Shown piece after piece: positions 1 to 11,787 of a stretch of DNA of 64,000 nt. The notes beneath the pieces were generated by a model. That model ran no database searches. It was not told the DNA's origin and worked only from the letters and a program-made list of their open reading frames with translations. The position numbers and the translations under genes are program-made. Origin of the DNA: Aaosphaeria pasadenensis (taxonomy: Eukaryota; Ascomycota; Dothideomycetes; Pleosporales); contig JAKLMB010000005.1 of assembly GCA_022813625.1 (NCBI GenBank), forward strand, positions 682,001 through 746,000, in the 5' to 3' direction. The first letter of the stretch is position 1. Every line of letters begins with the position of its first letter.

Positions 1-75
1 CTTAATCTTTATTCGCGGATATCTACTGCCTTAGACGAGCACCTTTTTCAGAACACTTATTGGTGGTTTAAAACT

Positions 76-90
76 TCGGATATGCTCCGA
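76..90. promoter_or_regulatory. TCGG-N7-CCGA inverted repeat upstream of the ADH
   Basis: TCGG at 76-79 and CCGA at 87-90 are separated by 7 bases. Inverted CGG/CCG half-sites are the usual target of dimeric Zn2Cys6 regulators, and one is encoded at 7650-9951. Similar arms recur at 4541-4559, 12045-12061 and 12077-12090. Binding is inferred, not shown. Confidence 0.35.
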
Positions 91-193
91 GGCGCCACGA
101 TTGCCAAGATATATGCCCAAGTCGGCATGGACCGAGCATGTGAGGCCCGAGCCTAAAGGCCACTCCTAACGAAATAAAACCCTACAGATCATA

Positions 194-1303
194 ATGTGTA
201 CGAAGTCCATTGAAGCGAAATTCGACTCCTCGACTATTATGGCCGACGCTATGGATGTCTGGGCCCTGACGGAATGGAATAAGCCCTTGCAGAAGATTCG
301 CCAACCCATCCCAGTACCAACAGGAACAGAAGTTCTGATAAGAGTCACGCATGCGGGCGTTTGCCATTCAGACCTCCATACAGCTGAGGGCTTCTACGAT
401 ATTGGAGGAGGCAAGCGATTTTATGTCAAAGACCGCGGCATTGAATTACCGATTGCCTTGGGACACGAGATACTAGGAGAGGTTGCTGCTATTGGGCCCG
501 ATGCAACTTCAGTTGCGCTAGGATCTCGCCAAATCGTCTACCCATGGCTTGGTTGTGGTTCCTGTACACGCTGTAGCCAGGAGGAAGATAATTTATGCGC
601 TGCACAAAGGGGGCTCGGCACACTTCAGAACGGCGGCTTCGCCGAGTATGTCGTCGTTCCACATCCAAAATACATAATCGATCTGGGCAATCTCGATGCA
701 GCCGTAGCATCTACTTTCGGATGTTCTGGAATCACTACGTTCAGTGCGGTCAGCAAGATTATGCCGCTTCCACCAAACGAACCAGTCCTCTTGATCGGGG
801 CAGGTGGTCTAGGGCTTTCAGCGATATCAGTACTGAGGTCTTTTGGGCACCAATTCACCCTCAGCGTTGACATCAACGATGAGAAGCTAGCTGATGCTAC
901 TAGAGCTGGTGCAACAAAGACCGTGAACAGCTCTGGGCCCTCCCCAGCCGAGGACATTCTAGCGGTCACTAAAGGGCCAGTCATCGCCGTGATTGATTTT
1001 GTGAACAGCTCGAGCACCGCTGCTTTGGTAAAAGGTTTGGTCGGCAAAGGGGCTAAGTGGGTCCAGGTTGGCGTGATGGGAGGCTCAATTGAGATGTCCC
1101 TTGTTGAGAACATCTTTAAAGGTTTAAGTATTCATTCGAACATCACAGGGAACCTGGAGCATTTTCGAAGAGTGGTTCAATTAGCAAAAGAAGATAAGCT
1201 TAGTCCAGTGTTGGTCAAAACAATGCCGTGGAACTCGGTTAACGAGGCGATGGACCTACTGAAGGCGGGCAAGGTTGCAGGGCGTGTTGTTTTAACTAAG
1301 TGA
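194..1303 (+). CDS. Zinc-dependent alcohol dehydrogenase (MDR family)
   Basis: A medium-chain dehydrogenase/reductase that should oxidise an alcohol to an aldehyde (or the reverse) with a nicotinamide cofactor in the cytosol. It is an intronless 369-codon frame. Catalytic zinc ligands are visible at Cys57 (GVCHSD), His91-Glu92 (GHE) and Cys177 (GCSG). The structural zinc cysteines are 121, 124, 127 and 135. A Rossmann motif GAGGLG lies at 202-207, and an acidic residue (D226, in SVDIND) suggests NAD rather than NADP. The second ATG at 239 (MADAMDVW) may be the true start, because the first 15 residues resemble no ADH N-terminus. It is the first gene of the left-hand metabolic block, and a TCGG-N7-CCGA inverted repeat lies about 100 bp upstream. 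The substrate cannot be told from sequence. Confidence 0.9.
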   Translation: MCTKSIEAKFDSSTIMADAMDVWALTEWNKPLQKIRQPIPVPTGTEVLIRVTHAGVCHSDLHTAEGFYDIGGGKRFYVKDRGIELPIALGHEILGEVAAIGPDATSVALGSRQIVYPWLGCGSCTRCSQEEDNLCAAQRGLGTLQNGGFAEYVVVPHPKYIIDLGNLDAAVASTFGCSGITTFSAVSKIMPLPPNEPVLLIGAGGLGLSAISVLRSFGHQFTLSVDINDEKLADATRAGATKTVNSSGPSPAEDILAVTKGPVIAVIDFVNSSSTAALVKGLVGKGAKWVQVGVMGGSIEMSLVENIFKGLSIHSNITGNLEHFRRVVQLAKEDKLSPVLVKTMPWNSVNEAMDLLKAGKVAGRVVLTK

Positions 1304-2197
1304 TTTTGTACGTGTGAGATAGAGATATGATGTCGATATATAGCGATACTTAGGTTCGAAAGGTCCATCTTAAGATCTAGCGCTCGCACCAAGTTCCTTT
1401 GTGGCAATACTTTAGTGGGGCCAGTAACTAACTCCATGCGTCGCGGTGAACAGTGTAGTGTGTACATCAGCAAGACAAACGAACACAAGGTAAATTTCAA
1501 GCCAATCGTCGCGGTCGTAGTAGGTCGGAGGTTTAACCAAATAATATTCGCTAGGAAGAGACCACTGACAGCTAACGCCGCTCCCTGCGTCCTGATATGT
1601 GTTGGAGAAATCTCAGAAGCAAGCGCGAACTGACTTAGAACGATGAAAGATATATATCTAGACGTTCAGACGAATTAACAGACTTATCTATGCAAAATCT
1701 TAAATGTGGGCGGACATTGGCTGATATTGGAGCTAGGTGAGCAGCATGTCCGCTCACTGGGAATGTTGGGTTGGCTTCCTATCTGCATCTTATAGTTTCA
1801 ATTGGAACAAAAAGGTACGGACGCTCAAAGCCCATTACGTTGCATTGAATGATGGTTGATGGTACCACTGTGAATGAACTCGGCATGCCCTAAACAGAGG
1901 AGGTAACGACCCATTTGTTACAGAAGCACCCGTACCTCTGAATCAGCACTATTGGGATGAGAGGAGGACATGCGTGCAACCTTTAAAGCAGTGGCCCAAG
2001 CCTGGTCAGATCAGTCTGCCTGTGTTTGCCACAATATATCCATTACCCATGTCAGATTCAAGCATCAACCCTTTCATACGCAATAGGGGTCTGTGGACTG
2101 TAGCATGTCAATTGCATGCTGTGGTTAAATCGCGCGGTATCACATCAGCTGCAAGATAACAATGCGTAAAACAGTGACCTTCGTGAATTGAATATAT
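1304..2197. other. Convergent intergenic region, no gene seen
   Basis: This 894-bp stretch lies between the 3' ends of the ADH and the AtuA-family gene. Only short frames without family resemblance or splice support are present. It presumably holds the two 3' UTRs and polyadenylation sites. Confidence 0.6.
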
Positions 2198-4225
2198 CTA
2201 CCCAAGAGATATTGGGTTAGTAAGAAATTTTGCAGGAACATCAACAAATTTGCTTCGCAGATATTCCGCTACACCTTTGCCCAGCATGTCGATCCTGGTA
2301 CTGCTAGACCCACCGCCACCGAGGAAGTCCAGGAACCGAAAGTGAACAGCCCAAATTTTAGGGAATTCGCATCGCTCCACTGATATTGACTCCTTGTAAT
2401 CTTCTCCAAGCAGGGACTTGATTCGTGCGATAGTCAAGTATGACTGTAACCAGTGGAATTCCTCCGCAGATCGCACGTAGAACCCGACGTTGCAATTATC
2501 CCCTTTATCGCCGGAACGAGCATGAGCCACCGCACCTAGCGGTACACGATTGGTGAAACCGAATTCCCTGAGATCAGTTGGGCTTTCTGTTTCGTAGCTG
2601 GGCCGCTGCCCGGGGGGTGGAGCTGTGTTCCCGTGGTGCTTAATGTCGATGATCCGATCTTCAATCACAACGCGATGAGACAGCTTGGTGTACTGTATAA
2701 GTCCTGGAAATAATTCCATGAACATTCTGGGCGACATCGTGCGAAAGTCGAGTGACATATGGTAACCTATCGTGCACGTCAGCTGCTATATTGCTGGCGC
2801 AAAACTTTGACGTGTTCAGGATCGTACCGGCATAGAACTGCATTCTTAGAGCATATATCTTCTTACGAAATACATCCTCTCGAATGTCTTCTTTCTTGTT
2901 TCCTTTGACTAAAACCCTGATGAATACCGTGCCCAGAGCTTGAGAGCTGGGATTCGGAGAAGCGGCTCCATATCGCTCAATACTGAGCTCTTTGAAGTTC
3001 GCACTTTGGAACGCATGCTCAATCTGTTGCCTCATGAAGCGCTCTTTCGCGTCTAGATCAAGACCATTCATATAGAAAGTGGCTTCCGCCTGATAGCCGC
3101 CAATCGCTACGATTATAGCCTTGGTATTGGGTGGTGGTGGGTTGCCTCGAGCGCCTGAAACTGATACTCTATCTTTTTGACTTGTGTTGACTATCTTCAC
3201 ACCTTTGAGGTCGGCTGATACGTCAGGGTTGATATAATCAGTGCCTTGGATCTCGTAGAGGAACTGGGCGCGCACGTTCATCTCGTCGATGAACCCTGCA
3301 TGTGTCGTAACCTTTGTGATTGTTGCTGATCCGTCGTGGGAGATCTCTGCAATGGGAAATGCGAGGTCCACTAAGCCGTCGAGGTATGAACGAACACCCG
3401 AGAAATTGGCCCCTGTAACATAAGGGCCGCATTCAATAAGATCTGCACCATTTGTCAACTCGCTGCGCGGATGAATCAGGCTTCTAAGGTGGACGATGAG
3501 AGAATTATACATACGTCCTGCAAGCAACGCGCCAGCAAGCTCATCCCACGCATCATGTGGCCAATTATGCCACCATGCGGCCAGTGCAATCACCGGGCTA
3601 GCATCTGTGACACGGCCGCAAATAACGATATCTGCTCCCTCTTGAAGCGCTCTGACAATGCCCCAGGCACCGAAGTAGGCCACTCCACAAAGCGGTTGTC
3701 TTCCCCAGCTTTCGATATTGCGATCTGGGAAGTCAAGATGTACTATACCACCGACTTCATTTTGTTTAGCGTTATCGACGACGATATGAGATATATCATC
3801 GCCTTCAACGTATGCTACTTTCAAATGGTGTTGACCATGTTCCTTGCATATTTCTTTAACTCTTCTGGTGCACTCCTGTGTATTTAGAGCTCCAGCATTA
3901 GCCACCAACTTGATCTTCTTCTCGGCGATGATCTCGATACTTTCATCTACTTGCTGTAGGAAGCCCACCTCATAACCTTCTAGAGGGTCGTTATACTTTC
4001 GAATGGCGTTCCATGCAATGTTCAGTTCGGAAAGCCAGTCGCCGACTATCGCATCAACCTGTGCGTCCGAAACCTGTCGCAGCCTGAACAGAGTGGGAGT
4101 TCTTGATTAGATAGCAGCTGGAGAAGTGATTGGAGGACTCAGTACGTCTACACTTACATTGCATGTGGGCAATCTTCCATAGCACCAGCCACATTGCCAA
4201 TAACTATTGGGGCCTTGAAATTCAT
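2198..4225 (-). CDS. AtuA/DUF1446-family protein with C-terminal AtuA-like domain
   Basis: Four exons: 4225-4158, 4083-3515, 3442-2828 and 2766-2198, giving 606 aa. The first exon starts MNFKAPIVIGN. The core carries family hallmarks: GDWLSELNIAWNAI, the VVNAG-like VANAGALN, YVEGDD, FGAWGIVRAL, GADIVICGRVTDASP, LLAGHLIECGPYVTGANFSG and FPIAEI. The last exon encodes the small C-terminal AtuA-like domain (VAHARSGDKGDNCNVGF). In bacteria AtuA is required for acyclic terpene (citronellol/geraniol) utilisation, but its reaction is not established; fungal members are uncharacterised as far as I know. The 72-nt intron at 3514-3443 is a multiple of three and stop-free, so an unspliced reading stays open; removal restores the family motif LLAGHLIECG. 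It is divergently transcribed from acetoacetyl-CoA synthetase across 497 bp. Confidence 0.88.
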
Positions 4226-4722
4226 TGAGGATTTCGACGACTGAGATCTACTGTACATCTACAGGTAATGAGGATCTGATTCGATGATACAGGTGCAGAT
4301 GTGAATGCTACGAAGATTTAAGCCGGCTACTTCCCATTTGGTGATTGGAGCGACAGGCGTTGTGATTCAACCATTGCCAATTATTCCGGTATTTCTCTTG
4401 GTTCCGTAAGAATTTCCTTCGGTTGAAATTCCTTAGCCATTTTGGTTCGGGCCAGTTCGCCGGTGGTGTTACTGGTTTGCCATCAGATCCTCGGATATAG
4501 AGTGCGAGTAGGCTATAGGGCTGCATGATTGATAGTGACTTCGGCCCGTGAGCCTCCGAACGATGGGCACACATGTATCAGCACTTCTTAGTACGACAGA
4601 ACATGCGAATTTCGCTGCGTGACCCGGATAACGTACTTGGAACTGAACAAAATACTTCTCTCGTAGACCAAATTCCTGCGACCAGAAGAGATCTCATGCA
4701 ACATAACAGAATATCGTCAGAC
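4226..4722. promoter_or_regulatory. Divergent promoter, AtuA-family gene / acetoacetyl-CoA synthetase
   Basis: A 497-bp head-to-head intergenic region. It contains a perfect 5-bp-arm inverted repeat, TTCGG (4540-4544) and CCGAA (4556-4560), i.e. CGG-N11-CCG, the spacing used by Gal4-type binuclear-cluster proteins. Other single CGG half-sites are present. Co-regulation of the two genes by the nearby Zn2Cys6 factor is an inference. An in-frame ATG at 4573 would extend the synthetase by 50 residues. Confidence 0.5.
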
Positions 4723-7377
4723 ATGTCTGCCATGAAAACACCGCTATGGAAGCCTCGTGATGTTAAAGATACGAACATTTCCAAATTTCTTGACTTCATT
4801 AATGAGAAGCACAATATGAAGTTTCAAACATATGAAGAGCTTCACAAGTGGTCTGTTGATGGGAAAAGCTCGTGGGATTTCTGGAGATTGGCATACAACT
4901 GGCTTGAGCTGGCTCCGAGGGGCATAGAAGACAGCGGCCGTGTTGTAGATTCTAAGGTAAGTTTCAAAGACTGCAAGTACGACAAGAAACGCGATACAAT
5001 AAACACCGAGGCTTCTCTTGTAGGGTCGCACGTGCACCCGAAGAAATTTAGGCTGACTGGGTTTTGGTAACAGGCAACGGAAGCGGGCAACCTACTCCCT
5101 CCGCCGCGGTTTTTCCCAGACTCTATGTTCAACATCGCCGAGCTCATTCTGCGTGGAACCAAAGACGAAGACATAGCAATTCATTTCGTGCGAGAAGATG
5201 TCAAAGGCATAGCCAAGGTTACTTGGAGAGAAATTCGAGAGCAAGTTACAGCAATTCGAGATGCAATGCTGAATTTCGGTATTAAGACTGGGGACATCAT
5301 CGCAGCCGTGATCTCCAACTCCGTATACGCGGTTTGTCTGTGTCTTGCGACGCTATCTATTGGGGCTGTCTGGTGCTCATCATCGCCAGATTTAGGACCC
5401 GAGGCCATAGTGGGTCGTTATGCGCAGGTGGATCCCAAGCTCATCTTTGCCGACGATGGCTACATATACGCTGGCAAGCTCGTTCAATTACAAAACCGCA
5501 TATCACAATGGTCTGAAACTATCGCTAAACTCGCCCCTTCGCTCCAGGGGATAGTGATAATTCCTTATTGCAAACTGGCGATGCCAATGTCAAAGATTCG
5601 TTTCGGTCTTTCATATGACAACTTCCTGCAGCATGCGAAGAATCATGGTTCGCAATTGGATTTCCATCTCCTACCGTTTTCTCATCCGGCCTTCATCGTT
5701 TTCTCGTCTGGTACTGTAGGTTGCCGTCCTCGTGGTCGTTCCGTCTCGGGGGCTATCCTCACCCATGTGGTCACTGACAAGACATGGCAGACAGGGAAAC
5801 CTAAATGCATTGTACATTCTGCCGGAGTGAGTTGCTTCCTGAGCCCCGCAGAAGAAGTCAATTGGCTAATATTGATTCCTCAGGGTGTTGCTCTGAAAGT
5901 AAGAATCGATTCAGTACTCCAACATGATATCCGCAAGAGCGATATTGTATTCCAGTACACAACAGTAAGCCAACCATACCAATCTTATATGGCTTCAGAA
6001 TCCTCAGAAGTGGCTAAACATCGAAGACATCCTGGGTAATGTGGTTGTTGAACTTTCTCAACTTGGGCGTCTGTAGGTCAATGCTACTCTACGATGGATC
6101 TCCGTTTCACCCCACGCCCACCATCTTATTGCAACTTGCCCAGGATGTAGGGTAAGTACATTTTTCAGACAAAGTCTGCTTTGTGAGTTAGACTAATTTC
6201 GAAATTCATCTTAGTGTCAGCGTGTTCGGGACCTCGCCGCGCTACCTTTCTGATCTAAGAAACAGGGGGGTCATCCCTCGTAAGCAGCCCCAGAACTATT
6301 CCACATATATTCCACGATCTAATGAGATACTCAGAGAAACAATTCGACCTGAGCAATCTGCGAATTGTAACTTCTACCGGTGCTGTTTTGTCAACAGAAC
6401 TGTACGAATGGTTCTATGGCGGAGCATTCCCATCTCAAATCCACCTCATTTCCATGAGTGGCGGGACTGATATAGCGGGCTCTTGTAGGTATACTGTCTC
6501 TATCTTCCCTACATATAATAAGCCTCCTTATGGCGGAAGAATGACACAACACACTAACTGAAACTCTCAAGTTGTTGGCGGCACTCCACTTCTACCGGTC
6601 TATCCTGGCGAGATTCAAGCAAAGGTACTCGGCATGGCGGTTGAAATATTCGATCCCACACAGAAAGGGCCAGTCTCAGTCGAGGCGTCTGGGGGTGTAG
6701 GAGAGTTAGTTTGTACCAGGCCCTTCCCAAGCCAACCACTCGGATTCCATGGGCAAGGGGGTGCCAACAAGTATGAGTCTTCCTACTTCGCACAATACGG
6801 GCCCAAGGTGTGGTGTCAAGGTGATCTAATTCGGCGCTTTGCGGACACTGGCGGACTAGCTATATTGGGTAGATCGTAAGTACTCTCTACTGATAAGTCT
6901 ACCACCTACTTCGGTGTGCGGGTGAGACAAATAAAAGTGTTCAGCTAACTGTATACCAGCGACGGAGTCCTCAACCCGTCAGGTGTCCGATTTGGCTCTG
7001 CGGAAATATACGCGGTAACTGAGACCTTCGTTGAGATCAAGGATAGTCTTTGCGTTGGTCAACGTCGCGAATGGGACGTAGATGAGAGGGTGCTACTATT
7101 TGTCATGATGAAAGATGGTGCAAAGTTCACCGCTGACCTCGAACAGAGATTGAAGGATTCAATTCGAGAGATGTACACTTCTCGCCACGTCCCAAAGTAC
7201 ATCTTTGAGGTAGCAGACATCCCTTACACCGTAAATGGAAAGAAGTGCGAGATCAATGTCAAGCATATTGTTTGCTGCAGGGATATGGCAGTGAGCGGCA
7301 CAGTTGCAAATCCAGCAGCGCTGGAGCTCTACAAGCGGTTTCAGAACCTTCCCTCCGGTCCAGAAAGCAAATTGTGA
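4723..7377 (+). CDS. Acetoacetyl-CoA synthetase
   Basis: An adenylate-forming ligase converting acetoacetate, ATP and CoA to acetoacetyl-CoA in the cytosol. Nine exons (4723-4956, 5074-5715, 5791-5826, 5884-5964, 6027-6151, 6215-6279, 6335-6484, 6572-6875, 6960-7377) give 684 aa, the usual family length. Family landmarks: an N-terminal PLWKPRDV block, the phosphate-binding loop SSGTTGKPKC formed across the second intron, YTTTSWVMW, LLYDGSPFHPTP, FGTSPRYLS, SGGTDIAGS, the hinge region GRSDGVLNPSGVRFG and the acylation lysine region VNGKKCE near the C-terminus. Start chosen at 4723 (MSAMKTPLW) because homologues begin just before the PLW motif; ATG 4573 is an in-frame alternative. It sits beside an AtuA-family gene, which fits a pathway ending in acetoacetate. 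Confidence 0.93.
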
Positions 7378-7649
7378 GACGTGAGGGAACTTTTCCAGCA
7401 CTTCTGACAGAGTGTGCTTGCTGAATACATATGCATATATTTCATCTTGTACGTTCGGGTAGATGTGTCGCTTTATTTACAAAATCATGAAAGGCCGCCA
7501 TGCGTGTTAAACATCTCTCCTTGCGTGAGTGTTATTACAGTGACCTTCTCAGCATCAACGGCCAGATAGCAATACATCTTCAGAGCGGAGGCAATAGCAG
7601 TGCCACTACTGGACTCCAACTTCAAGATCGACGCCTATCACTGACCTAT

Positions 7650-9951
7650 TCAATTCGTAGGTCCCTGCGCAACATCATCATGCATTGAATAGTTGAAGCC
7701 GCATTGCTCATCAACTGAAGTCTCGAACGACCAATCTTGAGCAAAGCTTGACCTCGGCTCGTTTGAATAAGAGCTTTCTCCTCCAGAAGCGAAGTCGAAT
7801 GTCGGGGCGTCCTGGCGAAATTCCTCCATGGAAAAAATCTGGTCAAGCATAGGAGTCGATCCGAGGGTATCTTCCTCAAGTAACGAGCGATATGCCGTGG
7901 AGTCTGCATTACTCTCAGGAGGTACCCGTTGCGAATCTAGAGGGTTATATGTAGACCCCGTTCTTGAGCCACTTTCTGAGTGGCCTTCATTGTATCGTGA
8001 CTCTGAAGTGGCAGTCATGCTCTCCATAATGACGGTGTTGCTCAGCTTATCGAATAAATCGCATGAACGACGAGAAACATTCCAACGCTCACAAATAGCG
8101 ACTAAGACGTTCGAACATGCACGCGTAATCTCGACGATGCTTATTATCTCTGGTATCGAGCCCCGTTGTGCCGGATCGCGTATTAATCTTCCCAAACTGT
8201 AGATATAGGCTACGCCGGCAAGGAAGACCCCGTGAAGAGTAATCCATGAGTAGTTAAGTCTCCTCAATGAACGAAGTGTGCTGTATGACTCTATAGATGC
8301 CTTTGCAGTATTGAGCAAGACAATCAATTCGGCTTCTTCGTTATTTGGTCCAAGACTTGTGGTTGGATGCGGTAGATACGGTGACGGTCTGTATAATAGC
8401 AGCATAGCGTTGTTATAGACAGCATTGTACCACTCTTCTGTCAAAAAACTTGATACGTAAGCTTGATCTCGATTACTATTGGTGAGGGGTAAATGTTTCG
8501 TGTCGGCTTTCCAGGCGACAATTTCACGATGGAAGCGCATGCGTACTTGCATCTTCTCCTCAATGGAGATTGATCGACGATGCTTACGGTTGTAAAATGT
8601 GTTCAGTATCTGCCCAGATAAACGTCTAATGCGAATCAAATGTAGGAACGGGGATAACTGTGTCGGCCCATCGGAATTTATATTAGCCTCAACAGGATGT
8701 TCGATAGACAGCTGGTCATCGTCCAAGTGGGAGGGCAGCGACACATCTATATCTTCGTCGTGAATGGCTAATGGTCGTCCGAGTGTAACGGCAACGATTC
8801 TGAGGAGTATCTCAAGTTAGTTTTGGCACAAGGAAGCACTCATGAAACGCCCAGTGTCAGGTGACTCACCTGTCCAGGTTATACAAACACCAAAAACATC
8901 TCTTCTTCATCTCATCTGCAAATGTCACGGTGTCAGACCTGTGCCAGGTCCCGCCACTCAACTTTCCTTGCTCAAGATGTAGCCCCTGTTCAAAACACAG
9001 TCGGGCTCCAATGCCAATCAAGTGCCATATACTTGCGCCGGTATCTCGGAGGTTGCTAAATATTCCGTGCTGAGACACAAGCAATATGGCTTTGAGAACT
9101 GTCAAACCATCCATAGCCATGACTCGCTGCACCTTGGACAGAGCCATGGCATAAAACGTAGATGCACTGGTTGTCGGCTCGTCCAGTCTATTGAAATTGG
9201 AGCTCCCGATAGCAAGGACCATATCAAAGGTGAAAGCTTCAGAAGCATGGCTCTCGTAGTATCCAGACTCCGCGTAGATCTTCTCGACGGTTGCCATGAA
9301 GCTCGGTCTATGCAATAAAGGGAAGGTAATATGTGCATGCTGGAAGTAGGCGTCAATAAGAGGTTTGGCATCTGCGAGAGAAGGGCGGTGCGAGTCCGTG
9401 GCACCTTCAGGAGCGCCGCTAGGACTGGGTGTATCGGATAACGAGCATTCTGCTGGCAAACGCATGCAGCTCTGTGTGCTTATGGCGCTGCTAATCATAT
9501 TGGCGAGACCCATACCGCTACCAGAGCCTAGGTACCGGGTTTCACCTGTGGCGACCAGGGATAGATGTCCCATCTCAACCGCGATGATGTTGTCAGCAGG
9601 AGTACTACATGTAGAGCCTGTGCTCTTTCCAGTATTTTGCTGTGTATTGTTTATGAAAGGAGGAGTGCCTGCGGTCGCGCCAGATGGGCCCGTATTGTTG
9701 TTGGTCGAGTTTATCTCATTCTCCTGAGATGACTGTGAGGCGCGGTGGAGCTGCTGCCGGAGCTGAATGTTCTCAGCCGTGAGTTGCTGAACCCTCGCCT
9801 CGATGCCATCGATATAGCCGCGTGGCATGGTGCGTTGTCGAAGCTTGTCGGCATGGAGGCAAGGGGTGCCAGCTTTTCTGCAAGCACTACATTGCGGAAG
9901 CTGGCGATCGCAGCGCGTCTTCCGTGCATGACACCGGTCGCAGGCTTGCAT
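7650..9951 (-). CDS. Zn(II)2Cys6 transcription factor with fungal-specific domain
   Basis: Two exons, 9951-8870 and 8799-7650 (70-nt intron), encoding 743 aa. The N-terminus is a textbook binuclear zinc cluster: Cys4, 7, 14, 21, 24 and 31 (CDRCHARKTRCD...CSACRKAGTPC), followed by a basic linker and a short leucine-rich coiled coil (about residues 46-68) suited to dimer formation. The middle has the fungal_trans regulatory domain (LIDAYFQHAHITFPLLHRPSF; KRCFWCLYNLDRIVAVTLGRP, the last spanning the splice junction). A Ser/Thr/Asn-rich region links the two. As the only regulator inside the block it is the natural candidate to control the flanking metabolic genes; target sites may be the TCGG...CCGA repeats. 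The inducer is unknown. Confidence 0.9.
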
Positions 9952-10454
9952 CGATCTCTTCGGGTTAATTCGAACAGCCTACGGAGTATCACGCAGCGAT
10001 TGTAGAAGAAGAAGTAGAAGTAATGTGCCGAGATTTTGGAGAGTAGCGGCAAGATAAATTAGGACGTAGGTACAACGGGGGTCGGACCGCATTTTAGCAT
10101 ATCGCGTAAATGCGGGGAAGCGGAGAAGCGAATTCTGGGGATTACTTATGACATCTACAAGAGCCTGATATTGCGAAATGTCGAAACTTGTTCGCACTGA
10201 GTGAGTTCTACCAACTACCAGTTCAAAGATTAGGAAATCTGTGCTATCTAGTTATTGCTCCATACCGACTGCCACTCCATTCAGACTAGGTCACTCGTAC
10301 TACCATTACATAAAGTAGAGCAACGGAGCTTTCGCTGGTATGGTGTTGATCCAGCAAACAAGTAGTGTTTACTACTTAATCAATGGCATGTAGTTAGGCA
10401 CATGCATTACAAAATCCCTCGCGTCTGAGCTGGCTGATAAAGCTCGGTTTGTAC
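9952..10454. other. Intergenic region upstream of the Zn2Cys6 gene
   Basis: 503 bp between the regulator's start codon and the end of the alpha/beta hydrolase. No coding signal. TCGGACCG at about 10082-10089 is a closely spaced CGG/CCG pair. Confidence 0.5.
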
Positions 10455-11787
10455 TTAATGCGTAGATTGTGTAGTTTTCGATACCTGATGAACCCACTCC
10501 ACCATCGTCTCCAGATATTCAAGAGATGATCCAAAATCAGGATAGACATAGAATGCATGTGGCATTCCGGCATACACCTTTAGTTTGACGTCCACACTGT
10601 CAATTGCAGTCGCAATTAGCAGTGACCAGTTTTCAAATATTTGCTTGGTAGTGTTACCCTTCAGCCATCAGAGCTTCCGCATAAGCAATACCCTCGTCTC
10701 GAACAGGGTCCATCCCCGCGACTTGGACAACTGTTTTTTTATCAACACCGCTCTACTGCCAATGAAACCGGGCTCGACTAACGTGTTGGTGGTAAGTCTC
10801 TCAATGACTTTGATAGAAGGGGGCTGGTCCACGGGTGCGCTTCACCACTGGGTAGGTAATTGCTCCAGAAGAAGCGCATCTTCGCTGCATTCACAATAGG
10901 TGCAAGGGCATTCTGTTCATAAGAGTTGCCCTCATATTTTGAGTGTGGGAAATGATCTGGATGGCAAGTCACCGGAATATTAAGGATCTGCCCAATAATA
11001 CCAGACATGTTCTCGTCTCTTGCAATTTGTGCCATGACGGCCGCCTTTGATCTCGTTAGCTTTTCCCCCGAAAACACGGCGTACGTTCACCTACCACGTT
11101 AGCTCCAGCACTACCACCACCTAAAATGATCCTGTTTGGATCTGCCCCGAGTAGCCTTGCGTTGGACTGGGTCTTTTCATGTCATCAGGACTTGTACTCA
11201 ATTCTAGTATCGTATGTTGTGGCCAAGTACGTACCCATTTGAGAGCGTCGATGGAATCCTCCAGTGCATAAGGAAACGGAAATTCGGGCGCTCTTCCGAC
11301 CAGTCAGTTTCAATACCCCGTGTTTCGAGCTGTGTGAGCGCACAATCGATAATTTACACTAACAACTATAGCTTCGTTTCGAGCAGCTATCAGACGATTT
11401 TGGCCCTCCTCTGTCTGTGGCATGCCTACAGTCCACCCTGACCATCGTTGTTCGTTAATTCGAGCTACTGAGCGTGCAGGCCTCATGATGCTTACCTCCT
11501 CCATGAATATTAAAGAATAGAACATGGTTTCCGGTTGTCATCATCGGCCGATAGATGCGAAGACTGATCTTGGTGCCATCTCTTACACGGATCTGTCTTT
11601 CTGAAATTTGCAGATGCCGACCGGGCTGGGGGACATTCACTGACAGGGGCGGTGGACGGTAAGGTATCTTTCGAAACTCTTCAATTGGCAAGTCGTACAT
11701 GTACGAAAGTTTCTCCTCACTCTTCATGTGATCTTCTGCGACCGTCTTCCACTCAGGGTGCGGATCTGACAGATGTGCGAATCTCAT
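10455..11787 (-). CDS. Alpha/beta hydrolase, hormone-sensitive-lipase type (carboxylesterase)
   Basis: Seven small exons: 11787-11496, 11437-11344, 11292-11235, 11172-11095, 11044-10783, 10730-10658 and 10596-10455, totalling 332 aa. The oxyanion-hole motif HGGGW is created across intron 1. The nucleophile elbow is GGGSAGAN, the acid is in VAGMDPVRDEG and the catalytic histidine is in GMPHAF, so the triad is complete. SVNYRLAPEFPFP is the usual strand before the elbow. These enzymes hydrolyse small ester bonds, usually in the cytosol; no signal peptide is seen. Donors GTGCGC (intron 2) and GTTAGT (intron 5) are non-consensus, so a computational gene model may break here. It is divergent from the SDR gene across 503 bp. 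Confidence 0.85.

Noticed and set aside
4308..4574. 88-codon minus-strand ORF in the AtuA/AACS promoter
   Set aside because: No family resemblance; occupies a divergent promoter and is opposite possible leader sequence.
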